Below, one piece after another: positions 39,833-48,565 of a stretch of 64,000 bases of DNA. The position numbers and the translations under genes were made by a program. Each line of letters begins with the position of its first letter. Positions within the stretch are counted from its first letter, which is position 1. Source of the stretch: Flavobacteriaceae bacterium (GTDB lineage Bacteria; Bacteroidota; Bacteroidia; Flavobacteriales; Flavobacteriaceae); assembly GCA_021151665.1 (NCBI GenBank), contig JAGKWW010000001.1, positions 80,458 to 144,457 of the forward strand. The letters run 5' to 3'. The notes under the pieces are model-generated. The model did no database searches and had not been told where the DNA came from. It saw nothing but the letters and a program-made list of their open reading frames with translations.

Positions 39833-40286
39833 CAAGGGAGTTCCTCTTATTACCCTTTGCGTAATATTACCATTTTATGAAGCCGATAAAGGTTTCACTA
39901 TGCTTTTTTCACACACATTTTTACGATAACCCGTTTCCGGCAACGATTGGCATTATTGCCGGTTCGGTAGCAGTTAGTTTTTATTTCAAAAAATTTGCCG
40001 GCTTCGCGGGGAGGCGGCTACCTCCGGATTTTGTTTGGTGTTTTAAGTCCGGTGCAAAGAAGCCTTCCTGCAGCGGCAATGCTACATCTGTCATTACATA
40101 ATGGCGAGCCATTTTAAAGATAATGTTTGTTAATTGTTAGGATACCGGCCTTAAGGCCACAGTGCCGGCCGGTATTCTTTATTATGATTTGCAGGCAAAC
40201 TCAAAGGGGCGACCTGCCCTTTTATCAGGTGTTTTTTTATTAGTTGGTTATGTGGAATCCCGGCTGTGGTGGCCGGGATTTCTTTT
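39833..40286. other. Gene-poor 450-bp stretch with several hairpins
   Basis: I see no well-supported gene here. The only frame of note (39877-40101, 74 aa, +) has no recognisable motif or start context. The second half holds three hairpins, each near a T-run: 40142-40175, about 40203-40240, and 40256-40290. It could be a decayed gene or encode a small RNA. Confidence 0.5.
40142..40182 (+). terminator. Hairpin with T-rich tail
   Basis: A 9-bp perfect stem (ataccggcc / ggccggtat) with a long loop is followed by tctttatt. The gene it serves is unclear. Confidence 0.5.
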
Positions 40287-40290
40287 TTAG
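40256..40290 (+). terminator. Rho-independent terminator on the plus strand
   Basis: A 9-bp perfect stem (aatcccggc / gccgggatt) is followed by TCTTTTTT. No T-run is present for the minus strand, so it points to a plus-strand transcript from the preceding gene-poor stretch. Confidence 0.65.
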
Positions 40291-42665
40291 TTATTCAGGG
40301 TAAGCGTCTTTATCTCCGAGATAAGCACGCCGTCGGCACTAAAACCTTCGATCAGTACCTTTACGTCTTTTTGTCCTGTGTACGGAATTGTAAACGAAAA
40401 TTCGCCGGTCTCATCAGAGCTAAGGTTTGGCTCCCAGCCTATGACGCCAAAAGCGCGGTATCCATCGTCGGTATAAGAACCATACGTGATATTTTCAAAC
40501 TTAGCCCATTTGGCAAAGCCGTTGCGTATTAAGAGGGCAGAAGGTTCTTTCGCCTTAAGAGACTTTACACCTTTATGCCTGTAAACCCTTATTATTCCCG
40601 TGAAATTTCGTACTGACGGGACGATAGCCTGCGCATTCATATAGATTTCATCCACTTCTGACATTTGTATCAGCGTCAGTTGAGAGTAATCCAGGAGTTG
40701 AACATTGTCAATGTATATGATTGGGCCCGATTGGCCGCCGTTAATACTATTGCGGCTTCGTGAGAGTATCTTGATGCTGCCAGAATAATCGTCCTGCACT
40801 TCAAACCCGCCAAACGTTTTTATAAAGTTGAGCAGCGTGCGGTTTCCGTTTACCTCTTGTTCGGTAATTTTATAACCACGAAGGTTGCCATTGCCAAAAT
40901 TACTGGCATATTTCAATCTGCGTTTATCTATTTTTATTTCCTCAAGTTCAATATCGCCCCCGCTTCCGGCTATTTTCGGGCGGGCAAAGACAGGCAGCGG
41001 CATATCATTAAGTTCGAAAGCTTCACCCTGCAATAGCAATTGCGGGCTGAATGGCTTAAGAAACTTTTGCCTTCCATTTGCAATATGGGGCTCTGCTTTA
41101 AGCGTTACGGGATTTTTATCCCCCGCTTTCACAAGTGTAAAGGTCGCATAGGTAGAATCGTCTATAATAAGGTTGTTGATCTCAAACTCATTTTTCTCGT
41201 TTACGCCTGTAAACTCGTTCATAGGAGGATCCATTGAGAACATCCGAACCTTGTATTTTGTCCGGTCCGGAACGGGCACGCTTACTTTTCCTTTCAGCGT
41301 AAGTCCGTGTTCAAAAGCAAAAGTATCTTTGGGTGGATTACTAAGGATGTTAGTCCATTCATATTTTGGTCTTTGGCACACCATGTAAAGGTCGAGTTCG
41401 TAATTTCTCCCCCGGGAAACGCTATTTAAAAAGTAACGGCCCGGTACATGCGCGGCCGGCTTTATATAGGGATCTATAAAAAGAGAAGTGAAAATATCCC
41501 GTGATTGCTCTATACTCTCAGTGGTTCCCGGTAAAGTGGTCACGCTGAGATTCATATTAGGATAGTTTATTTTACCTTTTAATACAGCCGATTCATAGTT
41601 TGATTCACTTACCGCTATATCGGGTACCAAAGACTGTTTGGGATATTTGTAAACAACGCGGGATGCAAGCTCTTTCATATTGTTATCCACTACCCTGATA
41701 GTATTTGCGCCTTCGCTAAAATCAGTATCTGTTACAGGGATTGTTATTTCCGTAGAATTTATCGGAATCGATAGCACAGAAACTTTATCATCCTGGTGAA
41801 TGATGAGATGGGCGCCTGCTTGCAGTTGCGTTTTGGTAGCTTCAGTCATCCGGAGGGTTACCAGTGTTTTACCTGCAAACCCATAGTTATTAACTTCCAT
41901 TGCTACACCTCCGGGAACTGCAGCAGGGAGCGCCTTTTCAATCTTCTGGCCGTTTACCGTAACGCGTGCCTTCAGCGCAGATTGTGTAGGCGGAATACTG
42001 AACTTTCCGTACCCGTACCGGTTAAGCTGCACTTTTTGAAGTACAGTACCTTTACTGTCTATTATTTCTGCATCGGTAATGGTGTACCGATCCGCATCAC
42101 CGGTTATGCTCATACCAAAGGAATTGGTTACTCCTGCTACAAATGTGCCGCCTTCCGGCGCGATATTTATATATATTTTCTTCTTGTCGCGGCCAATAAC
42201 CTGCGAGGGATCATCGTTTTGATTAACAATGGTAATTTTTTGCGTGAAAGATTCATCGTCGCTAAAATTGTTCATCCAGTTAGTGTAGAAGCGGACGTAA
42301 TATGTGCCTGACGGGATTTTCGGGTTCAAGGAAAATTTGTTCGAGAATCCGCCGAGGTAAGAATACACCAGTTTCGAGTCGATCTCTTTGCCGCTGCTGT
42401 CCATTAAAGAGGCGTATACATTGATGGTTGTAAAAAAGGGGAGGTTTTTCCTGCGATGGAAAACATACCCGCGAAACCATATGTCTTCGTTGGTAAAATA
42501 AATGGTCTTATTGAATTGAACATGGATATTTTCGCGTTCTAATCTAAAATATTCACTAATAGAGGCGGCAATCTTTTCTTTGTCGGCTTGTGCAAAAACA
42601 GGGTGGGAAAAAAAGGCAATAATGGCAAGGCATAGCAAGCCTTTAGCCCGTAAAAGTTTTTTCAT
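40287..42665 (-). CDS. Large secreted protein with MG2-like and plug-like domains
   Basis: The 792 aa protein has a signal peptide (ending SHPVFAQ). The N-terminal region (about residues 35-140) has the pattern of alpha-2-macroglobulin MG domains: NKTIYFTNEDIWFRGYVF and SYLGGFSNKFSLNPKIPSG. Near residues 600-700 there is a stretch like a TonB-receptor plug (GPIIYIDNVQLLDYSQLTLI and VDEIYMNAQAI). Such mosaics are common, uncharacterised surface or periplasmic proteins of Bacteroidota. It has no barrel, so it is not a receptor by itself. Transcribed alone. Confidence 0.8.
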   Translation of the reverse strand: MKKLLRAKGLLCLAIIAFFSHPVFAQADKEKIAASISEYFRLERENIHVQFNKTIYFTNEDIWFRGYVFHRRKNLPFFTTINVYASLMDSSGKEIDSKLVYSYLGGFSNKFSLNPKIPSGTYYVRFYTNWMNNFSDDESFTQKITIVNQNDDPSQVIGRDKKKIYINIAPEGGTFVAGVTNSFGMSITGDADRYTITDAEIIDSKGTVLQKVQLNRYGYGKFSIPPTQSALKARVTVNGQKIEKALPAAVPGGVAMEVNNYGFAGKTLVTLRMTEATKTQLQAGAHLIIHQDDKVSVLSIPINSTEITIPVTDTDFSEGANTIRVVDNNMKELASRVVYKYPKQSLVPDIAVSESNYESAVLKGKINYPNMNLSVTTLPGTTESIEQSRDIFTSLFIDPYIKPAAHVPGRYFLNSVSRGRNYELDLYMVCQRPKYEWTNILSNPPKDTFAFEHGLTLKGKVSVPVPDRTKYKVRMFSMDPPMNEFTGVNEKNEFEINNLIIDDSTYATFTLVKAGDKNPVTLKAEPHIANGRQKFLKPFSPQLLLQGEAFELNDMPLPVFARPKIAGSGGDIELEEIKIDKRRLKYASNFGNGNLRGYKITEQEVNGNRTLLNFIKTFGGFEVQDDYSGSIKILSRSRNSINGGQSGPIIYIDNVQLLDYSQLTLIQMSEVDEIYMNAQAIVPSVRNFTGIIRVYRHKGVKSLKAKEPSALLIRNGFAKWAKFENITYGSYTDDGYRAFGVIGWEPNLSSDETGEFSFTIPYTGQKDVKVLIEGFSADGVLISEIKTLTLNN

Positions 42666-42717
42666 TGGTTATTTAGTTGGTTAGTGGCAATTATAACGCA
42701 ATATTAGAAAAATATTA

Positions 42718-42748
42718 TGCAAAAAAAAAGGAGGGCATTGCCCTCCTT
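42718..42748 (-). terminator. Rho-independent terminator of groL
   Basis: On the minus strand a perfect 9-bp stem (aaggagggc / gccctcctt) with loop aat is followed by nine T, 19 nt after the groL stop. Confidence 0.93.
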
Positions 42749-42766
42749 CGCTTATTTAGAACGGAA

Positions 42767-44398
42767 TTACATCATTCCCGGCATTCCGCCGCCCATAGGC
42801 ATTCCGCCGGCAGGACTCTCTTCTTTAATATCTATAAGTGCACACTCTGTTGTAAGGATCATACCTGCAACCGAAGCCGCATTTTCAAGGGCAACGCGTG
42901 TCACCTTCTTAGGGTCAATAATACCTGCCGCAAGCATGTCTACATATTCGTCGGTTTTGGCGTTATATCCAAAATCGCCCTGTCCTTCGGCTACCTTGGC
43001 TACTACTACAGAACCTTCAAGTCCTGCGTTCTCTACGATAGTACGTAGCGGAGCTTCTACGGCACGGCTTACAATCTGCATACCGGTAGCTTCATCGGCA
43101 TTCTCTGCCTTTACATCTGCCAGCACTTTCTTAGCGCGCAGCAGTGCAACACCACCACCGGCTACAATACCTTCTTCAACAGCCGCACGTGTTGCGTGAA
43201 GTGCATCGTCTACACGGTCTTTTTTCTCTTTCATTTCTACTTCCGATGCTGCGCCCACGTAAAGCACGGCTACACCGCCAGCCAGTTTGGCAAGGCGCTC
43301 CTGTAGCTTTTCGCGGTCATAGTCAGATGTAGTAGTTTCCATCTGTGCTTTTATCTGGTTCACGCGGTTTTTGATCATTTCGCCTTCGCCTGCACCATTC
43401 ACAATGGTAGTATTGTCTTTGTCGATACTTACTTTTTCGCAGGTACCCAACATATCCAGTGTAGCGTTTTCGAGCGTGTAGCCACGCTCTTCCGCTATTA
43501 CCGTCCCTCCTGTAAGGATAGCGATATCTTCCAGAAGCGCTTTCCTGCGGTCGCCAAAGCCGGGGGCTTTTACAGCAGCAATCTTAAGCGCACCACGAAG
43601 CTTGTTTACAACAAGTGTTGCAAGTGCCTCTCCGTCTACATCTTCTGCAATGATAAGAAGCGGCTTGCCGCTTTGCGCTACCGGCTCAAGCACCGGAAGC
43701 AATTCTTTCATTGAAGATACTTTCTTGTCGTAAAGAAGGATGTATGGCCTGTCAAGCTCTGCTTCCATCTTTTCCGAATTGGTAACAAAGTAGGGTGAAA
43801 GGTAACCGCGGTCAAATTGCATACCTTCTACAACATCTACATAAGTATCTGTACCTTTTGCTTCTTCTACAGTGATAACGCCTTCTTTGCCTACTTTGCC
43901 GAAGGCAGTAGCAATAAGTTCGCCGATAGTTTCGTCGTTATTGGCAGAAATTGAGGCAACCTGTTTAATTTTTTCGGTGGCGCTGCCCACTTCTTTAGAT
44001 TGTTGGGCAAGGTCAGCTACGATAGCTTCTACCGCTTTATCTATACCACGCTTCAGGTCCATCGGGTTGGCGCCTGCCGCTACGTTTTTAAGGCCTTCTT
44101 TTACAATTGCCTGTGCCAAAACAGTTGCTGTGGTAGTACCGTCACCCGCAAGGTCGTTGGTTTTAGAAGCTACTTCTTTTACCATTTGGGCACCCATGTT
44201 CTCCAGAGTGTCCTGCAGCTCGATTTCTTTTGCTACAGATACGCCGTCTTTGGTAACGGTTGGGCCGCCAAACGATTTACTGATAATCACGTTACGGCCT
44301 TTAGGGCCAAGGGTAACTTTTACTGCATTTGCCAGTGCGTCTACACCACGCTTCAGGCCGTCGCGGGCCTCGATGTCAAATTTTATCTCTTTTGCCAT
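42767..44398 (-). CDS. groL: Chaperonin GroEL
   Basis: GroEL forms the double-ring folding chamber. The 543 aa protein has the ATP-binding DGTTTATVLAQAI, the conserved ALKIAAVKAPGFGDRRK in the apical domain, and the C-terminal Gly-Met-rich tail (GGMPMGGGMPGMM). Only one copy is seen here. It lies 37 bp after groS, in the usual operon order. Confidence 0.98.
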   Translation of the reverse strand: MAKEIKFDIEARDGLKRGVDALANAVKVTLGPKGRNVIISKSFGGPTVTKDGVSVAKEIELQDTLENMGAQMVKEVASKTNDLAGDGTTTATVLAQAIVKEGLKNVAAGANPMDLKRGIDKAVEAIVADLAQQSKEVGSATEKIKQVASISANNDETIGELIATAFGKVGKEGVITVEEAKGTDTYVDVVEGMQFDRGYLSPYFVTNSEKMEAELDRPYILLYDKKVSSMKELLPVLEPVAQSGKPLLIIAEDVDGEALATLVVNKLRGALKIAAVKAPGFGDRRKALLEDIAILTGGTVIAEERGYTLENATLDMLGTCEKVSIDKDNTTIVNGAGEGEMIKNRVNQIKAQMETTTSDYDREKLQERLAKLAGGVAVLYVGAASEVEMKEKKDRVDDALHATRAAVEEGIVAGGGVALLRAKKVLADVKAENADEATGMQIVSRAVEAPLRTIVENAGLEGSVVVAKVAEGQGDFGYNAKTDEYVDMLAAGIIDPKKVTRVALENAASVAGMILTTECALIDIKEESPAGGMPMGGGMPGMM

Positions 44399-44435
44399 TG
44401 TTATGTGCTTTAGGTTTTTTAACGATTAAACTCAA

Positions 44436-44711
44436 TTAGATCACTGCGAAGATTTCGTCTTCTTTCATGATAAGGTAGTCCTTACCTTCAAACTTAAGTT
44501 CTGTACCTGCATACTTGCCGTAAAGTACGGTGTCGCCAACTTTTACTGTCATGTCATGGTCTTTGGTGCCATTTCCTACAGCTACTACAATACCTTTTTG
44601 TGGTTTTTCTTTTGCAGTATCGGGAATGAATATCCCTGAAGCAGTTTGCGTTTCTGCAGCCACCGGCTCTATAAGCACGCGGTCTGAAAGGGGTTTAATG
44701 TTTAAAGCCAT
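44436..44711 (-). CDS. groS: Co-chaperonin GroES
   Basis: GroES caps the GroEL chamber. The 91 aa protein starts at the ATG at 44711 (MALNIKPLSDRVLIEPV); the longer frame runs into the untranslated leader. The mobile loop (TQTASGIFIPDTAKEKPQ) and the roof-loop region are typical. No CIRCE element is present upstream. Instead a TTGGCATAATTTCTGTC stretch at 44757-44775 (minus strand) resembles a sigma-54 promoter imperfectly. Confidence 0.97.
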   Translation of the reverse strand: MALNIKPLSDRVLIEPVAAETQTASGIFIPDTAKEKPQKGIVVAVGNGTKDHDMTVKVGDTVLYGKYAGTELKFEGKDYLIMKEDEIFAVI

Positions 44712-44803
44712 ATCTGTTTTTGTTTTAATGTAATTAATATTCGGTGCTTCACATTTGACAGAAATTATGCCAATTGAAAAAAACTGACATAGATACAAAA
44801 TAA

Positions 44804-44835
44804 AAATGCCAGCATGTCAGTTGCCGGCATTTATT
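44804..44835 (-). terminator. Rho-independent terminator of secG
   Basis: On the minus strand a 10-bp stem (aaatgccggc / gctggcattt, one G-U pair) with loop aactgacat is followed by TTTTTATTTTG. The loop is perfectly complementary to bases 44782-44790 further downstream. Confidence 0.88.
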
Positions 44836-44852
44836 ATGATTATCTTAAGAGA

Positions 44853-45230
44853 TTATTGCTGAGGCTGTGCAGGTGCTGTAGCCGGCGCAGGGGTTGTAGC
44901 GCCCTGTGCAGGAGTTGTAGCGCCTTTGGCAGGAGCCGGTGTAGTAGCACCCTGGGCCGCCGGAGTGGTAGCCGACTCATCAGTAAGGCTGCCCGATGAC
45001 AATTGGTCGCGGAAGCTTAGCGTTGAAAGCAGAACCAATGCGATAAGGATGGTTGCAAGAGTCCATGTACTTTTGTCAAGGAAATCGGTAGTTTTCTGTA
45101 CGCCGCCCATCATCTGAGATCCGCCAAGGGTAGAAGAAAGGCCGCCGCCTTTTGGATTTTGAACCATGATCACTACCACAAGAAGGAAAGCTACTATCGT
45201 TATAAGTACTAAGAAAATTGAAAATTCCAT
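44853..45230 (-). CDS. secG: Protein translocase subunit SecG
   Basis: SecG assists the SecYEG channel. The 125 aa protein has the two helices of the family (about residues 3-23 and 54-72) and the conserved loop QNPKGGGLSS. The C-terminus carries an extra tail of about 45 residues with repeated ATTPA units (four copies separated by AQG, PAKG and QG). It follows the TPR gene by 10 bp and ends the run that begins with miaB. Confidence 0.94.
   Translation of the reverse strand: MEFSIFLVLITIVAFLLVVVIMVQNPKGGGLSSTLGGSQMMGGVQKTTDFLDKSTWTLATILIALVLLSTLSFRDQLSSGSLTDESATTPAAQGATTPAPAKGATTPAQGATTPAPATAPAQPQQ
44871..44975. repeat. Tandem repeat coding the SecG tail
   Basis: Degenerate repeats of about 24-27 bases encode the ATTPA units. 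The strand sense is minus within secG. Confidence 0.7.
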
Positions 45231-45240
45231 TATCTGCTGA

Positions 45241-46125
45241 TTAATTATTTTGTTGTAAATTCTTTATTTCTGAAATACGGTCTGCAAAGAAAACACTTTT
45301 TTCCGGATATTTCAAAATTAAAATTTCGTATGCCTGAATTGCCTTTTGGTATTTTTTCTGCTCAAGGTAAACGCGTGCCAGGGTTTCGGTCATCAGGCTC
45401 GAGTTTTCCTGCACGCTCTTCTCAATATTGACAGGGGGAGACACCGCTCCGCGCACCGGCATTATTTTAGGGTTGGTTTCTATAAAACGGTCTATAAGCT
45501 CCAGTTTTTTCGCCAGACCATCATCGGTTGAGGCCGCGTTTCCTTCCGGTTCAGATTTAACACTGCGATCTATCGGGGCAAGTTTAGAAAGCTGCAGCCA
45601 TTCGGCGAATGAATGTTTTTCATGGCTGTCAAAGGGCAGGGGTTTTCCTTGTGCGATATTTTCTTCGCCGGCCCTATTTGGTTCTGCCAATGTTGCCTCT
45701 GCTTCCGGGATCTCATTTGAAGTTTCTGCAGGCGGCGTGGCTGACTTTATAGATAATAGTACCGAAGCTTCTGCCTTATCAACTGGCGCCGCCGCAATTG
45801 CATTTGCAGGTTCGTCCTGAGGCAGAACGACTTCAATTTCGGCAACGGATTTTTGCCGGCCGTCAAAGTAGTCTTTTTGGATGCTGCGGAATTGTTCCGA
45901 AGTGATGAAGTCAAAAAGTACCGACCGGTCTGTAGTATATGCCGCGGTTTTTTTGAGCTCGAGGTTGTACCTGAAACTGTCCTGATTATACAGTGCTTTC
46001 AGATGAATAGCCCGGGCGCTTTGCAGATATGGAAACTCTGAAAGAATACCTTCAAGTTCCATAGCCTGCCTTTCGCTTACCGAATAAGGCCTGTTAAGCA
46101 GCTGTATGTAATCGTTTTTGTTCAA
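45241..46125 (-). CDS. TPR-like cytoplasmic protein of unknown function
   Basis: The 294 aa protein has no signal or membrane segment. The N-terminal part (residues about 1-90) is helical, with LNRPYSVSERQAMELEGIL. A Pro/Ala/Glu-rich, probably disordered middle follows. The C-terminus holds a tetratricopeptide-like pair (VYLEQKKYQKAIQAYEILIL and YPEKSVFFADRISEI). It lies between lptE and secG in a tight run, a conserved neighbourhood in flavobacteria as far as I recall. Its role is unknown. Confidence 0.8.
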   Translation of the reverse strand: MNKNDYIQLLNRPYSVSERQAMELEGILSEFPYLQSARAIHLKALYNQDSFRYNLELKKTAAYTTDRSVLFDFITSEQFRSIQKDYFDGRQKSVAEIEVVLPQDEPANAIAAAPVDKAEASVLLSIKSATPPAETSNEIPEAEATLAEPNRAGEENIAQGKPLPFDSHEKHSFAEWLQLSKLAPIDRSVKSEPEGNAASTDDGLAKKLELIDRFIETNPKIMPVRGAVSPPVNIEKSVQENSSLMTETLARVYLEQKKYQKAIQAYEILILKYPEKSVFFADRISEIKNLQQNN

Positions 46126-46203
46126 GTTTCAGGTTTAAAGTTCCGTGTTTTCGCTTACAGGCAATCGCCTATTATCTTTCCTCTATAATCTAACGGTCTC
46201 TAC

Positions 46204-46710
46204 CTACCATTTCGCCAGAGTTGCGTTAAAAATGTCCTGCGTGATTCTTTCAAAAATGTCGTCGAGGGCTTCGTTGAGCAATTGCCCCGTGGGAAGCTGG
46301 TTGCCGCTGTAGTCATGGTAAAAGCTAAAGCGCTTTTCAAAGTTGTCCTCTTCTTTTCGCTTATTTGTAAAACGAACATTTACGGTGATGGTAAGCCGGT
46401 TTTGCGAAGCACGCTGGTCGGCTGTCGCGGTCATAGGGCTCACGCGGTACTCTACAATTTCACCTTCATACACCAGGTCGCCGTTGCTGTTGGTAAGGCT
46501 CAGGTTCGTTTGGTTCTGTATCAGGTCCTGCAGCCGTAAAGTAAAGGTACGCTCAATTCCCTGCTCAACAATAGGGGCGTTGTTCTGAAAATAGTTAACC
46601 TGGAAAGTATCGGCATCGATTTTTCCTGTGCCCGTAAAATTGTAAACGCTGCATCCGCTCAGGGCGAAAAGCACAGCGGTTATAAATGCTAATTTTATAG
46701 ATCGTATCAT
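46204..46710 (-). CDS. lptE: LptE-like outer-membrane LPS assembly lipoprotein
   Basis: The 168 aa protein has a lipoprotein signal with lipobox ALSGC (C20). The mature part matches the Bacteroidota LptE family: SVYNFTGTGKIDADTFQVNY, then GIERTFTLRLQDLI and a C-terminal helix. LptE plugs the LptD barrel that inserts LPS. Its start overlaps the stop of the sigma-54 activator gene, so the two are translationally coupled. Confidence 0.88.
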   Translation of the reverse strand: MIRSIKLAFITAVLFALSGCSVYNFTGTGKIDADTFQVNYFQNNAPIVEQGIERTFTLRLQDLIQNQTNLSLTNSNGDLVYEGEIVEYRVSPMTATADQRASQNRLTITVNVRFTNKRKEEDNFEKRFSFYHDYSGNQLPTGQLLNEALDDIFERITQDIFNATLAKW

Positions 46711-47990
46711 TACAGGTCGTATTGTTTTATCTTACGGTACAGTGTTCTTTCTGAAATACCCAGCTCATCAGCCGCCGCTTTACGCTTGCCCTTGTTACGG
46801 TCAAGTGCTTTTTTTATCATTTCTATCTCCTTCTCTTCAAGCCGCAGCGTTTCCTCTTCTTCAACCGTTTCGGCAAACAGATAGTTGCCATCATCGTCGT
46901 CTTCGTCATGCGCCTCCAGCGTATCAGTGTGAACAGGCGCAGGTGCCTGATAAACCTGCGTAGAAGGAAGATTGTCAAAATTCTCACGCTGCCCGTCCTG
47001 CCCGTAAATGCGCTGTATAAGGTTTTTGTTCGATTCCTGTACTTTGCTCGAGTTGCCATTCTGCATAAGCTCCAGTGTAAGTTTCCGGAGGTCGTTCAGG
47101 TCGGCCTTCATATCAAAAAGGATCTTATATAAAATCTCGCGCTCGTTGCTAAAATCGCTCTCGCTTTTGGGCTGGCCTACTACTGCGGGAAGGTTGCTGC
47201 TGCCAGCCGATTCCGGAAGGTATCCGCGAAGCGTAGCAGCATTTATGTTCCTGTTGGTTTCCAGCACCGATATCTGCTCGGCAATGTTACGCAGCTGGCG
47301 AATGTTTCCGCTCCAGCGATAGCGCAGCAGCATTTGCACTGCGTCGTCTTCCAGGCGAATAGGCGGCATTTTATATTTTTGGGCAAAATCTGCCGAAAAT
47401 TTCCGGAATAACAGATGGATGTCATCTTTACGGTCGCGAAGGGGCGGAAGCATAATCTCTACTGTACTGAGGCGGTAGTAAAGGTCTTCGCGGAAGCGCC
47501 CTTTTTGTATCGCATCAAACATATTCACGTTGGTAGCCGCCACAATACGAACATTGGTTTTCTGCACCTGTGATGACCCCACCTTTATAAATTCGCCATT
47601 CTCCAGCACACGTAGCAGCCTTACCTGGGTGGTAAGGGGCAATTCACCCACTTCATCAAGGAAGATGGTGCCGCCGTCGGCTACCTCAAAATATCCCTCA
47701 CGGGTAGAGGTGGCTCCGGTAAAAGCGCCTTTCTCATGGCCGAAAAGTTCGCTGTCTATAGTACCTTCGGGTATCGCGCCGCAGTTTACCGCAATATATT
47801 TGCCATGCTTGCGGTGGGAAAGTGCATGAATGATGCGCGGTATATTTTCTTTACCCACCCCGCTTTCGCCGGTCACCAGCACCGAAATATCGGTAGGGGC
47901 CACCTGTATGGCTTTTTCTATGGCGCGGTTGAGCTTCGGGTCGTTCCCGATGATCTCAAAACGCTGTTTTATGGCTTGTACGCTTTCCAT
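46710..47990 (-). CDS. Sigma-54-dependent transcription activator
   Basis: The 426 aa AAA+ activator has the Walker A GESGVGKE, the GAFTGA loop that contacts sigma-54, the Walker B (IFLDEVGEL), and a C-terminal helix-turn-helix (KRKAAADELGISERTLYRKI). There is no N-terminal receiver or sensor domain. An acidic insertion of about 30 residues precedes the HTH. The order miaB to secG places a regulator inside an envelope operon. It may control that operon or others; its sigma-54 partner is not in the window. Confidence 0.93.
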   Translation of the reverse strand: MESVQAIKQRFEIIGNDPKLNRAIEKAIQVAPTDISVLVTGESGVGKENIPRIIHALSHRKHGKYIAVNCGAIPEGTIDSELFGHEKGAFTGATSTREGYFEVADGGTIFLDEVGELPLTTQVRLLRVLENGEFIKVGSSQVQKTNVRIVAATNVNMFDAIQKGRFREDLYYRLSTVEIMLPPLRDRKDDIHLLFRKFSADFAQKYKMPPIRLEDDAVQMLLRYRWSGNIRQLRNIAEQISVLETNRNINAATLRGYLPESAGSSNLPAVVGQPKSESDFSNEREILYKILFDMKADLNDLRKLTLELMQNGNSSKVQESNKNLIQRIYGQDGQRENFDNLPSTQVYQAPAPVHTDTLEAHDEDDDDGNYLFAETVEEEETLRLEEKEIEMIKKALDRNKGKRKAAADELGISERTLYRKIKQYDL

Positions 47991-48039
47991 TCGGTCTGTG
48001 TTTTCAGGTCTTGGTTCCGGGTGCCTGATTGCCCGGTAA

Positions 48040-48561
48040 TTATTTCAGTGATACCTTTGTCTTGTTCCGGACAATTTTCAGAACCTCTTTTAGCCCCTCT
48101 TCCTGCCACGGATCCATGTTAGACTTTTTTAAAAGGAGTGCCTGTTGCTTGTTAATAAAGATAAAGTACCAGTTTTTAACTTCTTTCACCTTAACTATTT
48201 CATCCCATCGATAAGTGTTGGTGTAGCCTTCTCCCTCAGTTTTTACATGGTCGGGCGTTATTGTGAAACTGATGTTCTTGTAATAGCGGCCCTTTTTAAT
48301 AAGTGCTTTTCCGGCTTGCCTTTTTATGGTGAAAATAAAAAGTAAAGGGACAAGCGTAACGGCAATGAACGGGGTATAATCTGCTTCTATCCCGTCGCCG
48401 AACAAGCCATACGGATTGATAACCTGCAATACAAGATTGAGTGTAATAAAGGAATAGGCAAACATTAATACCTTGCCCAGCCTGCTGTATAAAAGAGTGT
48501 AAAGGCTTCCGTTTGATAGTTCTGCAGCAGTAAAGCTCTGTGTTATGGTGATTTCTTTCAT
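48040..48561 (-). CDS. YcxB-like membrane protein
   Basis: The 173 aa protein has two adjacent membrane helices (about residues 30-50 and 65-82) and a C-terminal domain like that of YcxB (FTITPDHVKTEGEGYTNTYRW and KVKEVKNWYFIFINKQQALL), which has a PH-like fold. Its function is unknown. The gap to miaB is 4 bp and to the activator gene 49 bp, so it belongs to the same transcript. Confidence 0.82.
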   Translation of the reverse strand: MKEITITQSFTAAELSNGSLYTLLYSRLGKVLMFAYSFITLNLVLQVINPYGLFGDGIEADYTPFIAVTLVPLLFIFTIKRQAGKALIKKGRYYKNISFTITPDHVKTEGEGYTNTYRWDEIVKVKEVKNWYFIFINKQQALLLKKSNMDPWQEEGLKEVLKIVRNKTKVSLK

Positions 48562-48565
48562 CAGG

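Noticed and set aside
39877..40101. Possible 74-codon gene on the plus strand
   Set aside because: No recognisable motif, no promoter box at a sensible distance and no family similarity. I describe the stretch only as gene-poor.
39833..40290. Cobalamin or other known riboswitch
   Set aside because: I looked for the B12 box and other conserved aptamer sequences and did not find them. There is also no suitable gene downstream on the same strand.
44712..44800. CIRCE heat-shock operator ahead of groS
   Set aside because: The sequence TTAGCACTC-N9-GAGTGCTAA is not present in any close form.
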